Assembly: GCA_023362775.1 (NCBI GenBank)
Contig: JALMGJ010000003.1
Location: 46,579,916 to 46,643,915 of the forward strand
Direction: 5' to 3'
From: Charina bottae
Lineage: Eukaryota; Chordata; Lepidosauria; Squamata; Charinaidae
Length of the DNA stretch: 64,000 bases
Part shown: positions 59,131 to 64,000 of the stretch, in pieces
Numbering within the stretch: position 1 is the first letter of the stretch
How the letters are laid out: each line of letters starts with the position of its first letter
Notes under the pieces: generated by a model
Told to the model about the DNA's origin: nothing
Database searches by the model: none
The model's input: the letters and a program-made list of their open reading frames with translations, nothing else
Position numbers and translations under genes: made by a program

Positions 59131-62100
59131 ATTAGTGCTTGTATCTGTCATTTGCTATTGTGAGTTGCTAATCGCATCTCTTAGTGGCCTTCCTAAAGAA
59201 TTATGGGGCTAGATGCAACTTGAAGTTCAAGTAACCTGGCTTCGTATACCAATCGTGCAGTCCTAGGTGCAGTACTCAATACTCAATCTCCCTACATGCA
59301 GATACTTCTGTAATTAATTAATTAATTAATTAATTAACTAATAATTCTGCAACATAAATCATACAACCATATTACAGCTTCTGACCCTAACAAAATGCAG
59401 CAAGAAAAAAAAAAAGAACGATCATGTCAAAGGCATCCATAAAAAGGAATAGGTTTATGTAATATAGCCAGATGGCTTAAGCAAATGACTCATCTCCCAG
59501 AATCCCAGGAAAGTGCCCCTTTTCTATTAACCAGCCATGAGTCATATGCCATGCTAAGGAGAAAGTGACCCCCTCCTACGCAGATACTAACCATTTTGCC
59601 ATTCCAGCAGGGAAGTTTTCCTTGAAATCCCAAAGAGAGCTGAGTTGGTTAACACATTCACTAACCAGCCAGGTAGTAGCCCCTGGCTGACTTTAATTGA
59701 TCTGGAAAAGCTAAGCATTGTCAGGCCCGGTTAACTCTTGAAGGGGTGGCAAACATGGAATCCCAAGGCTATAGGCTAGGTTGGTAAACTGAGAAAACAT
59801 CCTTGTTAATCTTCTGTACTGTTGCCAAGAAAACTACATAGAGGAGTTGAGCATTTCCCTTTACCATCAAGTTGTACCACTACAGACGGGAGGGTGAGTA
59901 TGCTGTACATAGCTCCTTGTCCAAAAATCACAAAGAGAATGAGCCATACAAACCAAATATATGTGCAAAGCAAAGGGAGAAGCGGTCAATGTTTAGCTTT
60001 TCCCTGGATATGCCACAGTTTTGTACTGGCAGAAAGGATTCAGAATTTGTGAGGGAACCTTCAAATATGCACCCCTGGCAACTGAAAATGGTACAGCTCC
60101 AAGAAAACACTGCCATTGGATTCTGCTGCCAGGACTAACCCTTCGAGCAGACCCTCTTCCCTGACCTCATTAATGTGATATTATGCCAGGTGCAGAGATT
60201 ATGACACCGACAGGGAAAAAAATAGAAAGAATTGCAGTGTAATCCTGCTCAAATGGCAGCAGAGGTATCCTGCAATGTCTGTATCAGCCTCCTCCAGCCT
60301 GGTGCACTCCTGAGGAGATGCAGCCCTGACACGCTTGAGGGCATGACATTGGATAGCTGATCTGACAGAAAAATCATTTCACTTTCACTTACCTATAGGT
60401 ATCTAGATCATCACCAGAAATACGTAGTTCCTTCCCTTGTACTTTTAAATTTGAATTATTTTTTTTCATCCCAAGCTAAGAATCTTTTTTGTGGAGTGCA
60501 CATATTGGAATATGACAAATGACTGAGGGAATCTGCTTAGAAAAAGTGGTGGGGGGGAAAGAGCTGAAAGAATTGCATAGCAGATGATATATAGGCCTTC
60601 TTTTTACTCTGAGGATTAATTTTCAGCTGGATAAAAGCTCGACACAGAAAGGATCAGCAATTTGCTTGTACTTCCATTGGCATGCAGGAAAACAAACAAG
60701 CATCAAGGGCAAAATATTACAATTCCTCCTTAAAGATTAAAGAGATTTATAGAGACTGGCTGTATCAGCTGTGTAGCCTATCTTGGGCCTGAAAGAAACA
60801 CACAGTTGGCTAAATATAGCATATCTCTGCATTGTCTTCAAGCTGCTATTGGTAGCCTTTAAATTACAAGAATGACAGAGCTTTTGTCACGAAAATGAAG
60901 CTGTGGTTGAGATTCACAGCTCCCTTCCCCTTTAAGGAACATGAGAAGATGGAGGCCTCAACTATCTCTATCGATATGGTTCACCTCTTCGTTTGCTAGA
61001 GGAATATTTAAATTTTGTAAATAGGAAGCCTTGCAGCAAAAGCCAAGCTCTTCCTAACCAGATTTTGGAACAACCATCTGGCATCAGAAATGTTATCTCA
61101 CATCCTGCCTATCAACATTCTGTTAAGCAGCCTTTCCTCACTGTTTTTGAGCAGCTGTGGATTTCAGAGCTGGATTAATGTAGGTTACATCCTGAAATTA
61201 TCTGTGAGTGGGACTTAAAAGATACGCTCTGTAAAGAGAAGATGATGTTTGATCTCAGAATATCACACAAGTATAAAGGTGATTCATTTTTAGTATTTGT
61301 GTTCTCTTTTAAAGGGAAGAGAAGTATCTACCGTAGATCAGATGCTGCTGTTCCTATTTAAACTTCAAGCCATCCAATTATTCTTGGCTGATATTAATGT
61401 AACAAGATAGCATTAAAGTATAGACAAACTCAAAGACTGAAGAAAGCTTAAGTAACATAGAATAAATAATTTTGTTCATAGTTATGTAATAATGGATACT
61501 AAATGGTACTAATTTGTGTATCAAATAGCAAATATGAAGGTTTGGGGCAAGATATCATGCAGTCTTTTCTCCACTACATTATATAACTGCATTTATTTCT
61601 AAACAAGGCTTGTTTTGTTTTCAAGATGCAGAATTCTAAAATGCCATTTTTAAAAAGGTTACTCAGAAGAACAAACAGCAAACACTATAATCCAATACAT
61701 ATATTTAGGCATTTATTTGTAACGTCAGATACATTCCCAGTTACAGGTTTTCCTTACCTTTATCTTCTGACTTTTTCATGCTCCCTTTCCTCTCCTTGCT
61801 GCAGTTCAGTAGGGGGGGGGAAAGAAAAACCCAGCTGATTTCTAAAATGCTGACTTTTGATTTGTCATTCACAGCCAGTCATAGGTCACAAAGGCTGCGG
61901 TTCTCCATCCAGGGTAGTGATGTGATAATTTGTAGGAAACGATGCAGAGTCCTGGGTTATAGTTTGTATTATAAAGAATCAGAGGAAGGATGGGATCCAA
62001 GAAGACAACATATTTAATAAAATCTGGCATGGAACAGGATCTGGAGTCAAAAGGTTTTCTCAATTCATTTCAATAGATGCTATCTCACTTGCTCATTTAA

Positions 62101-62430
62101 AAAGAAAATGATAATTGGCTCTTTTAGCTAATTTCAACAAGAATGTCAGATAAAAGAAAAGGAGCCCTAAAGTTCTTGCTGTGGCAAGATTTATCAAATT
62201 CTCATCTTATGCTGAGTTGTACTTTGAAAGCTAGAATGTCTGTGCTTTCTATCATGATGCTTTCTATTTTCAGTAATTTCCTCCTGAAACCATTCCAAAG
62301 TATATTAAAATACCTGGACCTCCTGGTAAAAAATAACTAGCAATAATATGAAAGTCTAGCCTAGCAGAGAATAAAGTTATGCTTGATATGCATCTTACTA
62401 ATAATTTTCAAGAATTTTCTAGCATCTAAA
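59131..62430. other. Intergenic, no recognised gene
   Basis: Contains an (AATT)n run (59313-59338) and otherwise unassigned sequence. No exons of a neighbouring gene recognised. Confidence 0.5.
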
Positions 62431-62431
62431 G

Positions 62432-62505
62432 CAGTGTTTCTCAACCTTAGCAACGTTAAGAGGTGTGGACTTCAACTCCCAGAATTCCCCAGCCAGCAAG
62501 AAAAG
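62432..62505 (+). mobile_element. Short hAT-like repeat
   Basis: AGCAGTGTTTCTCAACCTTAG, GGTGTGGACTTCAACTCCCA and GAATTCCCCAGCCAGCAAG, a common reptile interspersed repeat; only one end is clear. Confidence 0.6.
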
Positions 62506-62584
62506 CATACAGTACAATTATTTCTACAGAGCATTTTCTTCCTTATTATTTGGGTACCCTCCTCAATACAATATTGATTGATTG

Positions 62585-62645
62585 TAAGAGTCTACCATGG
62601 TAGAGATGGGCGGTGATAAATCCAAATAATAAATAAATAAATAGA
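62585..62645 (+). mobile_element. L2-type LINE 3' tail
   Basis: GAGTCTACCATGGTAGAGAT, GGGCGGTGATAAATCCAAAT, AAATAAATAAAT. The same block occurs inside the SINE at 1509-1573. Confidence 0.7.
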
Positions 62646-62840
62646 TTATTACAAAATGATTTTTTTCAGTGAGGAAATAAAATCCATTCAGCTCTATTTT
62701 TTTTAAATTGCAGATACTTCTAGGTTAATTTGGGATCCTTTCAGCTTTTGAAAAGGATACATGGTTGAATATATGAATATTCCCCGTGTCATTCACATAT
62801 TGGGAGATGCGCTATTATAGTTTTCAAGTTGTTCTAGTAG

Positions 62841-63294
62841 TAGGCTGACCATACATCCCGTTTTGAACGGGAGTCCCATTTTTTAAGATTTTTCAAGTGT
62901 CCCGTCATTTTCATAACAATCTCAAATTTGTCCCGTTTTTTAAACCCGGTGGGAATGGCATGGAAGGAGGATCTGAGCTGCAGCAGCCGATTGGAGGTAG
63001 CCCGGAAGAGGAAGCCCTCCCGCCTATCAGTGCGTGGCAAAGGAGGGCCAGGGGGTGGGGTTTGCAGGCGGGAGCCAATCGTGCAGACCAGGGGACGGGG
63101 TTTGCAGGCAGGAGCCAATCGCGCAGACCGGAGGTGGGGTTTGCAGGCAGGAGTCAATCACGCAGACTGGGGGTGGGGCTTGCAGGCAGGAGCCAATCGC
63201 GCAGACCAGGGGGCAGGGATCACTGTCTTTTTCATGAATACGGAATATTACCTAAGACCCCGTCCCATTGTCTGAAGGAAATATGGTCAGCCTA
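62841..63294. mobile_element. hAT-type MITE, TIR family TAGGCTGACC, 454 bp
   Basis: TAGGCTGACCATACATCCCG to TATGGTCAGCCTA with perfect duplication TCTAGTAG at 62833-62840 and 63295-63302. Inside, 63052-63212 has four units of about 40 bp. Confidence 0.95.
63052..63212 (+). repeat. 40-bp CCAAT minisatellite
   Basis: Four units of GGGGTTTGCAGGCAGGAGCC then AATCGCGCAGACC. The GGGGTTTGCRGGCGG...CCAATC core is the same as in the hAT at 8280-9272. Confidence 0.92.
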
Positions 63295-63302
63295 TCTAGT
63301 AG

Positions 63303-64000
63303 AGAAATGAGGCTGGTATTAAGTGCTCTTTTGGTTACTTTCTGTGACTAGAAAGCCAGCATTAACAGAATTTCCCAAGTTGAACACAATCTCTATTTTA
63401 TTCGAGAGAGAAATGGTTACATCACTATTCCTCAGACTTTCAGACAGTCATGCAAAGGTTAGGAAATCCTCCTGGAGGAGAGAACTTTTAGCAAACATGA
63501 TGTCATGGAACATCCCCAGCTGGCAGATGGTCATCAACATTGCCTTGGTTGTAATTCTCCCAGCTAGATAGTTTATCCAATTCTTCTTTATGCTTTTGCC
63601 CTCCTTGACCTCCTGGCCTTTTAGTTGTGTCATTCACATTTTTGTAATTTTGTGGGGCCTCTTAATGAAGACATCTAATATTCAGTGCTGCATGAAGACA
63701 TTTAAAATATGTTAAAATATGATTCATGAAAACTTCAGCATATTATATCCCTATATTTAAACCCAACATTGTCAAATGCAGGTTAAATCCAACCTGTCAA
63801 ATACAGTATATTATTTTAATTTCCATTTTTTCATCCTTTTTCTGCATTCATGACTTGAAATAAATATAAAACTTATAGGAGAATGTGTCATTTAACTGGG
63901 TAAAGTACCATTCTTGAATTATTTTGATTTCAGATGTCAGTAATGGTTCTGGGTCCTTTCATATTTAATCCCCCTGTAAAATCATGCAAAAGTTTAACTG
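63303..64000. other. Intergenic, no recognised feature
   Basis: AT-rich right edge; nothing recognised. Confidence 0.5.

Noticed and set aside
59131..64000. Search for exons of AK4, the expected neighbour upstream of DNAJC6 in other vertebrates
   Set aside because: No adenylate kinase motifs (such as GPPGSGKGT) seen on either strand; the neighbour presumably lies beyond the right edge.

Overview
The window is vertebrate nuclear DNA, almost certainly from a squamate reptile. It carries an interspersed-repeat set typical of lizards and snakes: tRNA-derived squamate SINEs, BovB/RTE, L2 and CR1 LINEs, Penelope-like elements, L1, a Tc1 element and many hAT MITEs. Species cannot be resolved. No prokaryotic features are present.

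The one host gene I can support is DNAJC6 (auxilin) on the minus strand. Thirteen coding exons run from the start codon at 44672 down to 2534. Every splice site is GT/AG and the phases are mutually consistent, giving 2095 nt of CDS (698 complete codons). They cover an N-terminal leader, the PTEN-like phosphatase region, the C2-like region and the start of the clathrin/AP2-binding region. The remaining exons, including the C-terminal J domain, lie beyond the left edge. A GC-rich promoter/CpG-island region covers exon 1 (about 44200-45090).

Layout. 1-2533: intron with a hAT MITE, a SINE and a Penelope-type terminal repeat. 2534-12592: exons 13 to 6, separated by introns with three hAT elements, SINEs and a GGATAT hexamer tract. 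12593-20808: intron 5 with a Tc1 element encoding an intact 351-aa transposase. 20809-31100: exons 5 to 2; intron 2 holds an L2 split by BovB and by a hAT MITE, then a deleted L1 and two MITEs. 31101-44443: intron 1 with a Penelope-like element disrupted by nested SINE, hAT and retroposon insertions, an inverted pair of Penelope terminal repeats, and SINEs. 45100-64000: upstream intergenic DNA with RTE, L2 and CR1 remnants, a nearly full-length but RT-deleted L2 (50990-53900) and two more MITEs of the TAGGCTGACC family.

The most interesting observations are repeat-encoded. There are five hammerhead-ribozyme-like cores in Penelope-type terminal repeats. A GC-rich hAT element contains a hairpin with arms of about 90 bp and a CCAAT-bearing minisatellite, and a similar minisatellite recurs in a different MITE family. 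There is also an intact Tc1 transposase gene, an unexplained 130-bp duplication, and nested insertions whose target duplications give a clear order of events.
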